Both the position numbers and the translations under genes were made by a program. DNA of 64,000 nt. Source: Colimorpha sp045640985. Lineage in GTDB: Bacteria; Bacteroidota; Bacteroidia; Bacteroidales; P3. This document shows, in pieces, positions 47,307 through 57,142 of the stretch. The stretch's first letter is position 1, and every line of letters starts with the position of its first letter. The notes under the pieces are model-generated. The model was not told the DNA's origin and ran no database searches. It saw nothing but the letters and a program-made list of their open reading frames with translations. The stretch spans positions 31,536 to 95,535 of the forward strand of contig JAZUFZ010000033.1 of assembly GCA_045640985.1 (NCBI GenBank), written 5' to 3'.

Positions 47307-48083
47307 CTATCCCATTATTTTTTCTATTTCTTCGAAACTTGATAGGATATCCGGACCATTCTTTCCGATAGCAACCGTATGTTCAAAATGAGCAGCAGGT
47401 TTACCATCTTTGGTTCGACAAGTCCATCCATCCTCCTTTGAAAACTTCACATTCTTGGAACCCATGCAAATCATAGGTTCTACTGCGATTACCATACCCT
47501 CTTTCAAAAGAGATCCGGTTCCCTTAATTCCATAGTTCGGAACATTGGGTGATTCGTGCATCTTGAATCCGACACCGTGACCACACAATTCTCTCACTAC
47601 AGAATATCCATTCTTCTCACAGTAACGTTGAACAGCGTTTCCTATATCACCTATGCGTTTCCCTTCTTTGCATTCCTCTAATCCGAGATACAATGACTGT
47701 TTTGTGATGTTCAACAGCTGGCGCATCTCTTGAGAGACCTCCCCTACCGGGAAAGTGTAAGCAGAATCGCCAACATATCCATTGAGTTCAATTACGCAAT
47801 CCACCGATACATTATCACCCTCTTGGATGAAAAGTTTATCACTTGGAATACCATGAACCACTACATCATTTACCGAAATGCATAATGCAGCAGGAAAACC
47901 CTCATATCCTTTGCAGAGAGGAATGCCACCATTATCACGGATAAATTGCTCACCGATATGGTCCAAATATGCAGTTGTCACACCTGGACGAATATTACGC
48001 CCAACCTCTGCCAGCGTTTTGCCGACGAGGAGGGCGCTTTTTCTTATCAGCTCAATTTCTTCCTTTGTTTTCAGTAATATCAT
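47307..48083 (-). CDS. map: Methionine aminopeptidase, type I
   Basis: 258 residues; removes the initiator Met from nascent chains. Metal ligands and catalytic residues are in VVHGIPSD (His near 77), SVDCVIELNGYVGDSAYTF (two Asp, about 94-112), CGHGVGFKMHESPNVPNYG (about 166-184), IAVEPMICMG and FEHTVAIGKNG. It follows secY closely (24 nt). Confidence 0.97.
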   Translation of the reverse strand: MILLKTKEEIELIRKSALLVGKTLAEVGRNIRPGVTTAYLDHIGEQFIRDNGGIPLCKGYEGFPAALCISVNDVVVHGIPSDKLFIQEGDNVSVDCVIELNGYVGDSAYTFPVGEVSQEMRQLLNITKQSLYLGLEECKEGKRIGDIGNAVQRYCEKNGYSVVRELCGHGVGFKMHESPNVPNYGIKGTGSLLKEGMVIAVEPMICMGSKNVKFSKEDGWTCRTKDGKPAAHFEHTVAIGKNGPDILSSFEEIEKIMG

Positions 48084-48106
48084 TGTTCTATTGAAGTAGA
48101 AATGAG

Positions 48107-49462
48107 TTATGCTTGAATTGACATAGATGTGCGACCTTTGATACGACCAGTCTTGGTAAGACCATCATAGTGGCGCATTAATAAGTGACTTTCTATCTGC
48201 TGAAGGGTATCCAAGATAACACCCACAAGAATCAACAGAGAAGTACCACCGTAGAACTGTGCAAACTGAGTATTTACATTAAATAAACGTACGATTGCAG
48301 GCAGTATAGCAACAATTGCCAAGAAGAATGAACCCGGGAGGGTAATCTTTGAAAGAATGTTTTCAAGATATTCAGCGGTCTTCTTACCTGGTTTTACGCC
48401 AGGAATGAAACCACCATTCTTCTTCATATCCTCAGCCATTTGATTTGGGTTGATAGCAATAGCAGTATAGAAATAGGTAAAGAGAATAACCAGAATAGCG
48501 AACACCAGATTATACCAGAAGCCATTGAAATCAGCAAATGCCATTGCAAACTTACTGTCTGTGTTATTAGAAAATCCCATAAATGTAATAGGGATAAACA
48601 TAATAGCCTGTGCAAAGATGATAGGCATTACACCTGCTGCATTGACTTTAATAGGAATATACTGACGAACGCCACCATACTGTTTATTGCCGACGATACG
48701 TTTTGCATACTGCACTGGAATACGACGGGTACCTTGCACAAGCAAGATAACAAGAAGTACAACAGCCAGCCAAACTACGAGTTCGAAGAGGAACATTACC
48801 AGTCCACCACCTTCTGACAAACGGGATGCGAATTCTGCTGAGATTGCGAAAGGCAGACGTGCAATAATACCCACCATGATAAGGAGGGAAATACCATTAC
48901 CTACACCATTCTCAGTAATACGCTCACCAAGCCACATAACGAAGAGGGTGCCACAGATAAGGATTACGATACTGGAGATCCAGAAAAATGTTCCTGGAGC
49001 ACTGCCATCGAAAGGATAGATGGCTGTGGAGGTTGCACCCAACTGATACATCATATTCGTGATGTAAGCAGGAGCCTGACAAGCAGTGATTACAACGGTA
49101 AGGAGACGGGTAATCTGATTCATCTTTCTACGACCACTTTCGCCATCGCGCTGCATCTTCTGGAAATAAGGTATAACCATTACAAACAACTGAATCACAA
49201 TAGATGCAGTAATGTAAGGCATGATACCCAGAGCGAAGATGGAGGCATTGGAGAATGCGCCACCGGAGAACATGTTCAACAGGCCCATCAGACCTTCGGA
49301 ACCCTGACTTTGAAGGTTCTGCAATTGAGTTGGGTCAACACCTGGCAGTACGACAAAAGATCCGATACGATAAATCAATACCAAACCAAGGGTATAAAGT
49401 ATGCGTTTTCTCAGATCTTCAATCGACCAGATGTTTTTCAGTGTCGTTATAAATCTCTTCAT
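48107..49462 (-). CDS. secY: Protein translocase subunit SecY
   Basis: 451 residues with ten membrane segments forming the Sec channel. GLVLIYRIGSFVVLPGVDPT (about 26-45, first TM and plug), LGIMPYITASIVIQL (about 79-93), ERITENGVGNGISLLIMVGI (signature 2) and the late GTSLLILVGVILDTLQQIES are typical. It lies between rplO and map; adk, which often separates secY and map, is absent. Confidence 0.98.
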   Translation of the reverse strand: MKRFITTLKNIWSIEDLRKRILYTLGLVLIYRIGSFVVLPGVDPTQLQNLQSQGSEGLMGLLNMFSGGAFSNASIFALGIMPYITASIVIQLFVMVIPYFQKMQRDGESGRRKMNQITRLLTVVITACQAPAYITNMMYQLGATSTAIYPFDGSAPGTFFWISSIVILICGTLFVMWLGERITENGVGNGISLLIMVGIIARLPFAISAEFASRLSEGGGLVMFLFELVVWLAVVLLVILLVQGTRRIPVQYAKRIVGNKQYGGVRQYIPIKVNAAGVMPIIFAQAIMFIPITFMGFSNNTDSKFAMAFADFNGFWYNLVFAILVILFTYFYTAIAINPNQMAEDMKKNGGFIPGVKPGKKTAEYLENILSKITLPGSFFLAIVAILPAIVRLFNVNTQFAQFYGGTSLLILVGVILDTLQQIESHLLMRHYDGLTKTGRIKGRTSMSIQA

Positions 49463-49481
49463 GTTTATCGATTTGATTATG

Positions 49482-49513
49482 AACGAGACGTGACGGCGAC
49501 CGACACGCCTCGT
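49482..49513 (-). promoter_or_regulatory. Imperfect hairpin between rplO and secY
   Basis: On the transcript ACGAGGCGTGTCGG pairs with CCGTCACGTCTCGT (three mismatches) around a short loop. There is no U-tract. It may be an attenuator or processing site before secY. Confidence 0.5.
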
Positions 49514-49524
49514 ACTTAGTTTAA

Positions 49525-49989
49525 TTATTCAGCCTTCTCGGCACCGATAACGGTTACTACACCACCTTTATCCTCGATAGCTTTCTTTGCAGTAGCTGAG
49601 AATGCATGAGCAGTAACATTGATGGTTTTGTTAAGTTCGCCTCTACCAAGAATCTTGATTCTATCCTTAGCAGAAATCAGACCATTCTGCTGGAACACTT
49701 CAAGATTGAAATCGGTGATATTCTTAGCCTCTGCCAAGCTGTTGAGCATGTCGATATTGATACCAACATATTCAATGCGGTTGATATTCTTAAAACCAAA
49801 CTTGGGCAGACGACGATAGATAGGCATTTGACCACCTTCGAAGCCGACTTTCTGATGGTAACCGGAACGAGCCTTAGCACCTTTGTTACCACGGGTAGCA
49901 GTACCACCCTTGCCAGAACCAGCACCTCTACCGATGCGTTTTGAATGCTTTATTGAACCTTCTGCGGGTTTGAGATTACTTAAGTTCAT
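49525..49989 (-). CDS. rplO: 50S ribosomal protein L15
   Basis: 154 residues. MNLSNLKPAEGSIKHSKRIG (1-20) and RGAGSGKGGTATRGNKGAKA in the basic N-terminal arm, then KVGFEGGQMPIYRRLPKFGF (about 47-66). Standard spc order rpmD-rplO-secY. Confidence 0.98.
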   Translation of the reverse strand: MNLSNLKPAEGSIKHSKRIGRGAGSGKGGTATRGNKGAKARSGYHQKVGFEGGQMPIYRRLPKFGFKNINRIEYVGINIDMLNSLAEAKNITDFNLEVFQQNGLISAKDRIKILGRGELNKTINVTAHAFSATAKKAIEDKGGVVTVIGAEKAE

Positions 49990-50012
49990 TGTTTTTCTCC
50001 TTTTAGATTAGA

Positions 50013-50198
50013 TTAAATTTCCTCAACGGATACCAAGTGTTTTACCTTTTCAATCATACCCAAAATCTGGGGAGTAGCAACTACCTCACGGGTGTGATTA
50101 ATTTTTCTCAGACCGAGAGCTTCCAAAGTTCTTTTTTGGCGTGCAGGGCGGCCAATTTTACTTCTTACTTGTGTAATTCTTAAAGTTTTTTCTGCCAT
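50013..50198 (-). CDS. rpmD: 50S ribosomal protein L30
   Basis: 61 residues, the compact bacterial form: LRITQVRSKIGRPARQKRTL (about 6-25), EALGLRKINHTREV, then the PQILGMIEKVKHLVSV helix. 18 nt after rpsE. Confidence 0.97.
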   Translation of the reverse strand: MAEKTLRITQVRSKIGRPARQKRTLEALGLRKINHTREVVATPQILGMIEKVKHLVSVEEI

Positions 50199-50216
50199 AA
50201 TATTAGCCTCCTATAA

Positions 50217-50735
50217 TTAACCATTGAAAACTTTATCCAAGGTAATGCCACGAAGTTGGGCTACCATATAAGGATCTTTCATCTGCAATAAAGCATTGAT
50301 GGTGGCTTTTACTACACTGTGAGGGTTGGAAGAACCTTTGGACTTAGCCAACACGTCCTTTACACCAACGCTCTCCAATACAGCACGCATAGCACCACCG
50401 GCGATAACACCGGTACCAGGAGCTGCAGGTTTCAGGAAGACTTTAGCGCCGCTATATTTGCCACACTGCTCGTGAGGGATAGTACCTTTATGAACAGGAA
50501 CTTTTATCAGGTTCTTTTTAGCATCATCGACACCCTTCTGAATAGCAGCCTGAACTTCCTTAGCTTTACCAAGACCGTAACCTACTACTCCGTCTTCATT
50601 TCCAATAACAACGATGGCAGCAAAGGTGAAAGTTCTACCACCCTTAGTAACCTTAGTTACACGATTGATTGCTACGAGACGATCTTTGAACTCAATCTCG
50701 CTGGATTTTACTCTTTTTACGTTTACTTCTGCCAT
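50217..50735 (-). CDS. rpsE: 30S ribosomal protein S5
   Basis: 172 residues. Double-stranded RNA-binding N-terminal domain (FKDRLVAINRVTKVTKGGRT, about 16-35) and C-terminal domain (GTGVIAGGAMRAVLESVGVK, about 105-124; GSSNPHSVVKATINAL). 6 nt after rplR. Confidence 0.98.
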   Translation of the reverse strand: MAEVNVKRVKSSEIEFKDRLVAINRVTKVTKGGRTFTFAAIVVIGNEDGVVGYGLGKAKEVQAAIQKGVDDAKKNLIKVPVHKGTIPHEQCGKYSGAKVFLKPAAPGTGVIAGGAMRAVLESVGVKDVLAKSKGSSNPHSVVKATINALLQMKDPYMVAQLRGITLDKVFNG

Positions 50736-50741
50736 GACTTA

Positions 50742-51095
50742 TTAGAATTTTAAACCACCTTCTCTGGCTGCATCAGCCAACGATTTAACACGACCGTGAT
50801 ACAGATAACCATTACGGTCGAATACAACGGTATTAATTCCAGCAGCAATAGCACGCTCGGCAACGAGCTTGCCAACCTTAGCTGCCATTTCAATTTTCGT
50901 GCCACCCTTTTCAACACCTTTCTCCAAAGAGGAAGCTGCAGTTAGTGTTACACCTTTTACATCGTCTATAACCTGTGCGTATATTTCCTTGTTGCTTCTA
51001 AAAACTGACAGGCGTGGCATTTCAGCAGTACCACTGATCTTATGACGAATTCTATATTTGATCTTCGTTCTTCTTATATCTTTTTTTGTTGCCAT
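50742..51095 (-). CDS. rplR: 50S ribosomal protein L18
   Basis: 117 residues. Basic N-terminus (KKDIRRTKIKYRIRHKISGT), PRLSVFRSNKEIYAQVIDD (about 28-46) and VFDRNGYLYHGRVKSLADAA (about 91-110), which contact 5S rRNA. Confidence 0.98.
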   Translation of the reverse strand: MATKKDIRRTKIKYRIRHKISGTAEMPRLSVFRSNKEIYAQVIDDVKGVTLTAASSLEKGVEKGGTKIEMAAKVGKLVAERAIAAGINTVVFDRNGYLYHGRVKSLADAAREGGLKF

Positions 51096-51125
51096 TAGTA
51101 CGAGATTTTTATCGTTTTATACTAA

Positions 51126-51680
51126 TTATTTAGCAGCAGCTTTACCAGCTTTCTTGCGAACCTCTTCACCTTGGAAGCGGATACCTTTACCCTTGTAAGG
51201 TTCAGGTTTACGCAGTGAGCGAATCTTTGCTGCAGCCTGACCAAGGATCTGCTTGTCGCAGCAAGTCATAGTAATGATAGGGTTCTTACCCTTTTCCGTT
51301 ACAGTCTCAACTTTGATTTCAGGAGCAAGCTCAAAGAAAATCTTGTGAGAATAACCGAGGTCCATTTCCATAACTTGGCCGGTTGCCTGAACTTTATAAC
51401 CAACACCAATCACTTCCTGAACAGTCTTGAAACCTTCAGAAACACCTTTTACCATATTGGCTGCTAAAGCACGATAGAGACCATGCATAGCTTTGTGTTC
51501 TTTGCTGTCAGATGGACGAGTGAAATGAAGATGACCATCTTCGATATTCATAGTGATAGCTGGGTTCACCTGCTGAGTAAGAGTTCCCAGAGGACCCTTA
51601 ACTGTCAATACATTTTCAGGAGATACAGATACTTCAACTCCTTTGGGCAGTGCGATAGGTAATTTACCAATTCTTGACAT
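51126..51680 (-). CDS. rplF: 50S ribosomal protein L6
   Basis: 184 residues. Two repeated domains; MSRIGKLPIALPKGVEVSVS (1-20), LTVKGPLGTL, and the C-terminal signature PEPYKGKGIRFQGEEVRKKA (about 157-176). Confidence 0.98.
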   Translation of the reverse strand: MSRIGKLPIALPKGVEVSVSPENVLTVKGPLGTLTQQVNPAITMNIEDGHLHFTRPSDSKEHKAMHGLYRALAANMVKGVSEGFKTVQEVIGVGYKVQATGQVMEMDLGYSHKIFFELAPEIKVETVTEKGKNPIITMTCCDKQILGQAAAKIRSLRKPEPYKGKGIRFQGEEVRKKAGKAAAK

Positions 51681-51702
51681 TTCTAAATTCTCCTCTCTTT
51701 AA

Positions 51703-52104
51703 TTAGCTGATGTAACACAATACTTCACCACCTACATTGAGGTTGCGGGCTTCCTTATCGGTCATCAAGCCTTTAGAAGTTGAAATAATAGCAATACCGA
51801 GGCCATTGAGTACGCGTGGCATTTCATCCACAGATACATAGCGACGCAAACCAGGAGTAGATACTCTCTTCAATTCAGAGATAGCAGAAATCTTGGTTAC
51901 GGGATGATATTTCAAAGCGATCTTGATAGTCTGATTGTGAGTACCTTCATTTTCGAACTTGTAGTTCAGGATGTACCCTTTTTCAAACAGGATTTTAGTG
52001 ATCTCTTTCTTCAAATTTGATGCAGGAACCTCAACCACTCTATGCTTAGCAGCGATGGCATTTCTCATGCGGGTCAAGTAATCTGCAATAGGATCTGTTA
52101 CCAT
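51703..52104 (-). CDS. rpsH: 30S ribosomal protein S8
   Basis: 133 residues from the ATG at 52104 (MVTDPIADYLTRMRNAIAAK), the conserved S8 start; the in-frame ATG at 52164 would overlap the intergenic region and lacks family support. C-terminal GIAIISTSKGLMTDKEARNL is the rRNA-binding signature. S8 represses the spc operon in other bacteria. Confidence 0.98.
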   Translation of the reverse strand: MVTDPIADYLTRMRNAIAAKHRVVEVPASNLKKEITKILFEKGYILNYKFENEGTHNQTIKIALKYHPVTKISAISELKRVSTPGLRRYVSVDEMPRVLNGLGIAIISTSKGLMTDKEARNLNVGGEVLCYIS

Positions 52105-52189
52105 TTTTCTAATCTTAATTTTTTTGAAGGCTTGGAGTTTTGGAGCTACTGGTCCAACTTTCAAATCTTCGGTTCTTAAATTCTTTTTA

Positions 52190-52489
52190 CTACCAGCTTG
52201 ATTTCTTTACACCAGGGATCAAACCAGCGAGAGCCATCTCGCGGAAATTGATACGTGAAATACCAAACTGACGCATGTAACCCTTAGGACGGCCAGTAAG
52301 TTTGCAACGGTTGTGCAGACGGATAGGGCAAGCGTTCTTAGGAAGTTTCTGTAAAGCGATAACAGCTTTTTCAACCTCCTCAGGTTCACCAGTGCGAACA
52401 ATTTCTTTCAGAGCAGCGCGTTTAGCGGCATAACGAGCCACCATCTGTTCTCTTTTGCGCTCTCTTGCTTTGATTGATTCTTTTGCCAT
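52190..52489 (-). CDS. rpsN: 30S ribosomal protein S14 (long, zinc-free form)
   Basis: 99 residues. MAKESIKARERKREQMVARY (1-20); C-terminal RLHNRCKLTGRPKGYMRQFG (about 60-79) then ISRINFREMALAGLIPGVKK. The CxxC zinc motif of the short form is lacking, as in E. coli S14. Confidence 0.98.
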   Translation of the reverse strand: MAKESIKARERKREQMVARYAAKRAALKEIVRTGEPEEVEKAVIALQKLPKNACPIRLHNRCKLTGRPKGYMRQFGISRINFREMALAGLIPGVKKSSW

Positions 52490-52496
52490 TTATTTC

Positions 52497-53057
52497 TTAT
52501 TTTTGTTGGTTCTTAAATGGTAAGCCGAAATATTTCAGCAGAGACATAGCCTCTTTGTCAGTCTTTGCGGTGGTAACGAAAGTGATATCCATACCCTGAA
52601 TACGATCAATCTTATCAATGTCGATTTCAGGGAAGATGATCTGCTCAGAAATACCAAAGGTATAATTACCTTTACCGTCAAAACCCTTATCATTGATACC
52701 ACGGAAATCACGGATACGAGGGATAGAGGCAGTAATCAGACGCTCCAAGAATTCATACATACGTTCACCACGAAGGGTAACGCGAACTCCGATAGGCATA
52801 CCACGACGAAGTTTGAAGTTGGAGATATCCTTACGAGACTTGGTAGCAACAGCCTTCTGTCCGGCAATCATAGTCATTTCTTCGATACCTTTATCAATGA
52901 CTTTCTTGTCAGCAATAGCAGCTTTACCCAAACCCTGATTCAAGGTGATTTTCAACAAACGAGGGCACTGCATGATGGTCTTGTAGTTGTACTCCTTCAT
53001 CAGAGCAGCCTGAATTTCCTCGTTATACTTGGTCTTTAATGTAGGAATGTATGTCAT
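52497..53057 (-). CDS. rplE: 50S ribosomal protein L5
   Basis: 186 residues; binds 5S rRNA and P-site tRNA. QCPRLLKITLNQGLGKAAIA (about 30-49), LRRGMPIGVRVTLRGERMYE and the DRIQGMDITFVTTAKTDKEA end are diagnostic. The start overlaps the rplX stop by 1 nt. Confidence 0.98.
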   Translation of the reverse strand: MTYIPTLKTKYNEEIQAALMKEYNYKTIMQCPRLLKITLNQGLGKAAIADKKVIDKGIEEMTMIAGQKAVATKSRKDISNFKLRRGMPIGVRVTLRGERMYEFLERLITASIPRIRDFRGINDKGFDGKGNYTFGISEQIIFPEIDIDKIDRIQGMDITFVTTAKTDKEAMSLLKYFGLPFKNQQK

Positions 53058-53371
53058 TATTTAATTTCCTCCCCTGATTTTTTTGAGTAACGAACTATTT
53101 TACCAGTCTTTTCATCGATTCTGCGTCCTACTCTGGTAGGAGTTTTACCATCTACAACCATAAGGTTAGAGATGTGGATAGGAGCCTCTTGTTCAACGAT
53201 ACCACCCTGGGTGTTCTTTGCATTAGGTTTGGTATGTTTCTTGTTGACGTTAACTCCTTCTACGATGGCGCGATTCTTTTCGGGATAAACTTTCAGCACC
53301 TTGGCGATTTTGTTTTTGTCATCACCAGCGATAACCTTTACGGTATCCCCTTTCTTAACGTGCAATTTCAT
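53057..53371 (-). CDS. rplX: 50S ribosomal protein L24
   Basis: 104 residues. KOW motif KKGDTVKVIAGDDKNKIAKV (about 6-25), GVNVNKKHTKPNAKNTQGGI (about 39-58) and QEAPIHISNLMVVD. Overlaps rplE by 1 nt. Confidence 0.98.
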   Translation of the reverse strand: MKLHVKKGDTVKVIAGDDKNKIAKVLKVYPEKNRAIVEGVNVNKKHTKPNAKNTQGGIVEQEAPIHISNLMVVDGKTPTRVGRRIDEKTGKIVRYSKKSGEEIK

Positions 53372-53395
53372 TTTTTTCCTTTTTCTTTTTAGTTA

Positions 53396-53764
53396 TTACA
53401 ATACTTCAGGAGCCAAAGAAACGATTTTCATAAATTGTTTCTCACGGAGTTCGCGTCCTACAGGTCCGAAGATACGGGTACCGCGAAGTTCGTCATTAGC
53501 GGTAAGGAGTACACAAGCATTATCATCGAAGCGGATGTAAGAACCATCATTGCGACGAATTTCTTTCTTGGTACGAACTACGACTGCTTTAGAAACAGCT
53601 CCTTTTTTTACGTTGCCCGAAGGAATAGCATCCTTGATAGCCACTACGATGGTGTCGCCAATAGAAGCATAACGCTTTTTGGTACCACCGAGTACGCGAA
53701 CACAGAGAGCACTTCTTGCGCCACTGTTATCGGCAACGGTCATTCTGGTTTCTTGTTGTATCAT
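53396..53764 (-). CDS. rplN: 50S ribosomal protein L14
   Basis: 122 residues. MIQQETRMTVADNSGARSAL (1-20), VRLGGTKK-like VRVLGGTKKRYASIGDTIVV, RFDDNACVLL and GTRIFGPVGRELRE (about 97-110) are near-invariant. Confidence 0.98.
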   Translation of the reverse strand: MIQQETRMTVADNSGARSALCVRVLGGTKKRYASIGDTIVVAIKDAIPSGNVKKGAVSKAVVVRTKKEIRRNDGSYIRFDDNACVLLTANDELRGTRIFGPVGRELREKQFMKIVSLAPEVL

Positions 53765-53766
53765 GA

Positions 53767-54021
53767 TTATTTAGCTCTTTCAATTATTTCAACTAATCTC
53801 CAACATTTGTTTTTACTCAGAGGACGAGTCTCCATGATGCGAACGGTATCTCCGATGTTACTCTCGTTTTTCTCGTCGTGAGCCATGAATTTGGTGGACT
53901 TCTTAACGAACTTGCCGTACTTAGGGTGTTTAACCTTACGTTCAACCAAGATCACGATAGACTTGTCCATCTTGTTGCTAACTACAACACCGATTCTTTC
54001 TTTTCTTAAATTTCTTTCCAT
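53767..54021 (-). CDS. rpsQ: 30S ribosomal protein S17
   Basis: 84 residues, an OB fold: RIGVVVSNKMDKSIVILVER (about 9-28), HPKYGKFVKKSTKFMAHDE and the signature IGDTVRIMETRPLSKNKCWR (about 56-75). It begins 2 nt before rplN's start region in the operon. Confidence 0.97.
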   Translation of the reverse strand: MERNLRKERIGVVVSNKMDKSIVILVERKVKHPKYGKFVKKSTKFMAHDEKNESNIGDTVRIMETRPLSKNKCWRLVEIIERAK

Positions 54022-54058
54022 CTTCTTGGATTTTAACTATTTGCCTTGTCTTGAATGC

Positions 54059-54268
54059 TTAAGCGTTTTTTTGCTCAGCAATCTCGCGTGCACGGAGTTC
54101 AGTCAGACAACGGGCAATGGTTTTTCTACTTTCTTTAATTTTGTTAGGATTTTCCAGAGGAGAAACAGCGTGTGTCAGAATCATCTTCTGAAGCTGGGCC
54201 TTTTCGGTCTCCAGTCTTTCCTTAACTTCAGCAGTCGAAAGCTCTTTTAATACTAATTGGTTTTTCAT
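54059..54268 (-). CDS. rpmC: 50S ribosomal protein L29
   Basis: 69 residues, two antiparallel helices: LKELSTAEVKERLETEKAQL (about 7-26), then KIKESRKTIARCLTELRARE (about 45-64). The order rplP-rpmC-rpsQ is standard. Confidence 0.97.
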   Translation of the reverse strand: MKNQLVLKELSTAEVKERLETEKAQLQKMILTHAVSPLENPNKIKESRKTIARCLTELRAREIAEQKNA

Positions 54269-54279
54269 GACTGTTCTAA

Positions 54280-54705
54280 TTATGCTTCTTCTATGTAATC
54301 TCTTTTTACAACAAATTTGGTGCTGATAGGAAGTTTCTGAGCTGCAAGACGCAATGCCTCTTTAGCTACATCCATTGGCACACCTTCGCATTCGAACAAA
54401 ATGGTACCGGGCATAACGCGAGCAACGAAATACTCAGGAGCACCCTTACCTTTACCCATACGAACCTCATTAGGTTTCTTGGTGATGGGCTTGTCCGGGA
54501 AAATACGAATCCAAATCTGACCTTCACGTTTCATGTGACGTGTTACAGCTTGACGTGCAGCCTCTATTTGACGGCCTGTAATAAAACAGGTTTCAAGGGA
54601 TTTGATACCAAAGGTACCGAAAGCCAACTCGTGACCACGGAAAGCATTGCCTTTAATTTTACCCTTTTGCTGCTTTCTATATCTGGTTTTTTTAGGTTGT
54701 AACAT
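54280..54705 (-). CDS. rplP: 50S ribosomal protein L16
   Basis: 141 residues. MLQPKKTRYRKQQKGKIKGN (1-20), RQIEAARQAVTRHMKREGQI (about 46-65) and RMGKGKGAPEYFVARVMPGT (about 82-101). Confidence 0.98.
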   Translation of the reverse strand: MLQPKKTRYRKQQKGKIKGNAFRGHELAFGTFGIKSLETCFITGRQIEAARQAVTRHMKREGQIWIRIFPDKPITKKPNEVRMGKGKGAPEYFVARVMPGTILFECEGVPMDVAKEALRLAAQKLPISTKFVVKRDYIEEA

Positions 54706-54728
54706 TGTTACTTCTCTTTTTTAGATGA

Positions 54729-55478
54729 TTAAGCCTTGTTATTTCTATTGTTTCTTTTGCGAGGAGCGCCATTGCCCTGACGGTTGTTGTTACCCATTGC
54801 AGGACGACGATCTTTCTGCTGACCACCTACAGTGGCTGATACGAGTTCACGTTTGCCATAAACAACGCCACGGCAAATCCAAACCTTTACACCCATACGA
54901 CCATAAGCGGTATGAGCTTCTGCCAATGAATAATCGATGTCGGCACGAAGGGTGTGGAGAGGAGTACGACCCTCTTTGTAATGCTCGGTACGAGACATTT
55001 CAGCGCCACCGATACGACCAGAGATAGACACCTTAATACCTTCTGCGCCAATACGCATAGTAGAGGTGATAGCATTCTTGATAGCGCGACGATACTGTAC
55101 ACGGCCTTCAATCTGCTTTGCAATATTCTGAGCTACGAGAACGGCATCCATTTCAGGGCGTTTTACCTCAGAAATATTAATCTGAACATCTTTGCCAGTG
55201 AGTTTCTTCAACTCCTCTTTCAGCTTATCAACCTCTGAACCTGCCTTACCAATAATCAGACCCGGACGAGCGGTGTTAATGGTAACGGTTAAGAGTTTCA
55301 GGGTACGCTCGATATAGATTTTCGAGATACCGGCTTTGGCGAGACGAGCATTGAGGTACTTACGAATCTTATCATCCTCAACTAATTTCTGCTCGAATTT
55401 TCTTCCGCCATACCAATTAGAGTCCCATCCGCGGATGATACCTAATCTGTTTCCAATTGGGTTAGTTTTTTGTCCCAT
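54729..55478 (-). CDS. rpsC: 30S ribosomal protein S3
   Basis: 249 residues. KH domain with ARPGLIIGKAGSEVDKLKEE (about 70-89), then GRIGGAEMSRTEHYKEGRTP and YGRMGVKVWICRGVVYGKRE. The C-terminal 35 residues are a basic Asn/Arg-rich tail (NNRQGNGAPRKRNNRNNK), longer than in E. coli. Confidence 0.98.
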   Translation of the reverse strand: MGQKTNPIGNRLGIIRGWDSNWYGGRKFEQKLVEDDKIRKYLNARLAKAGISKIYIERTLKLLTVTINTARPGLIIGKAGSEVDKLKEELKKLTGKDVQINISEVKRPEMDAVLVAQNIAKQIEGRVQYRRAIKNAITSTMRIGAEGIKVSISGRIGGAEMSRTEHYKEGRTPLHTLRADIDYSLAEAHTAYGRMGVKVWICRGVVYGKRELVSATVGGQQKDRRPAMGNNNRQGNGAPRKRNNRNNKA

Positions 55479-55504
55479 TCTTGAAATTCTTCTTTTTGAT
55501 TAAC

Positions 55505-55945
55505 TTATTTAGTTTCTTCTTCTGCCTTAGGAGCAACTGCTACATTTTCGTCAGCACGGCTGCCAAGAATCATAGTGATATGGTTGCTGCGTTTGCGAAC
55601 TCTGTAACCACGGCCCTGAGGGGCGGTGCGCATACGTCTCATGGTACGACCTTCATCAACCATGATCTGCTTTACATACAACTGAGCGTCTTCCAAACGC
55701 TTGCCCTCATTCTTAGCCTGCCAGTTAGCGATAGCGGAGAGGAGCAGTTTGCGCATTTTTGGAGCTGATTCTCTTGGGTTGTATTGCAAGATACCAAGAG
55801 CCTTATCAACATCAACACCACGTACTAAGTCAGCTACAAGACGGGTTTTGCGTGGCGAAGTTGGGTTATTCATCAACTTTGCAACATAGAGAGTCTTGTT
55901 GGCTTCTTTGCGTGCTTCGGCACTATTATGTTTTCTACGTCCCAT
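55505..55945 (-). CDS. rplV: 50S ribosomal protein L22
   Basis: 146 residues. AKLMNNPTSPRKTRLVADLV (about 23-42), the tunnel-lining hairpin GRTMRRMRTAPQGRGYRVRK (about 100-119) and RSNHITMIL. A 20-residue acidic tail (ADENVAVAPKAEEETK) is an addition. Confidence 0.98.
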   Translation of the reverse strand: MGRRKHNSAEARKEANKTLYVAKLMNNPTSPRKTRLVADLVRGVDVDKALGILQYNPRESAPKMRKLLLSAIANWQAKNEGKRLEDAQLYVKQIMVDEGRTMRRMRTAPQGRGYRVRKRSNHITMILGSRADENVAVAPKAEEETK

Positions 55946-55960
55946 TTCTACTAATTGTTA

Positions 55961-56239
55961 TTATTTTTTAGCTTTATCTTTTGATCCTGCATGGCCACGG
56001 AAAATACGTGTAGGAGCGAATTCGCCCAACTTGTGACCTACCATGTTCTCAGTTACATATACTGGGATGAATTTATTTCCGTTATGCACTGCGATGGTCT
56101 GGCCAACAAAGTCTGGAGAAATCATAGAAGCTCTTGACCATGTCTTGATGGTAACCTTCTTGTTGGACTGCTGTGCCTCGATTACTCGTTTTTCCAGCTT
56201 GTGGAAAATGTAAGGACCTTTCTTTAATGAACGACTCAT
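55961..56239 (-). CDS. rpsS: 30S ribosomal protein S19
   Basis: 92 residues. MSRSLKKGPYIFHKLEKRVI (1-20), KTWSRASMISPDFVGQTIAV (about 33-52) and the signature MVGHKLGEFAPTRIFRGHAG (about 67-86). Confidence 0.98.
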   Translation of the reverse strand: MSRSLKKGPYIFHKLEKRVIEAQQSNKKVTIKTWSRASMISPDFVGQTIAVHNGNKFIPVYVTENMVGHKLGEFAPTRIFRGHAGSKDKAKK

Positions 56240-56263
56240 CTTTTAATCTTTCTTTAATCGTTA

Positions 56264-57088
<825 letters not shown>

Positions 57089-57142
57089 TTCTTTAAACTG
57101 TGTTTTCTTTTTTGATCAGTTATCAGTTGATCGTACTATTAT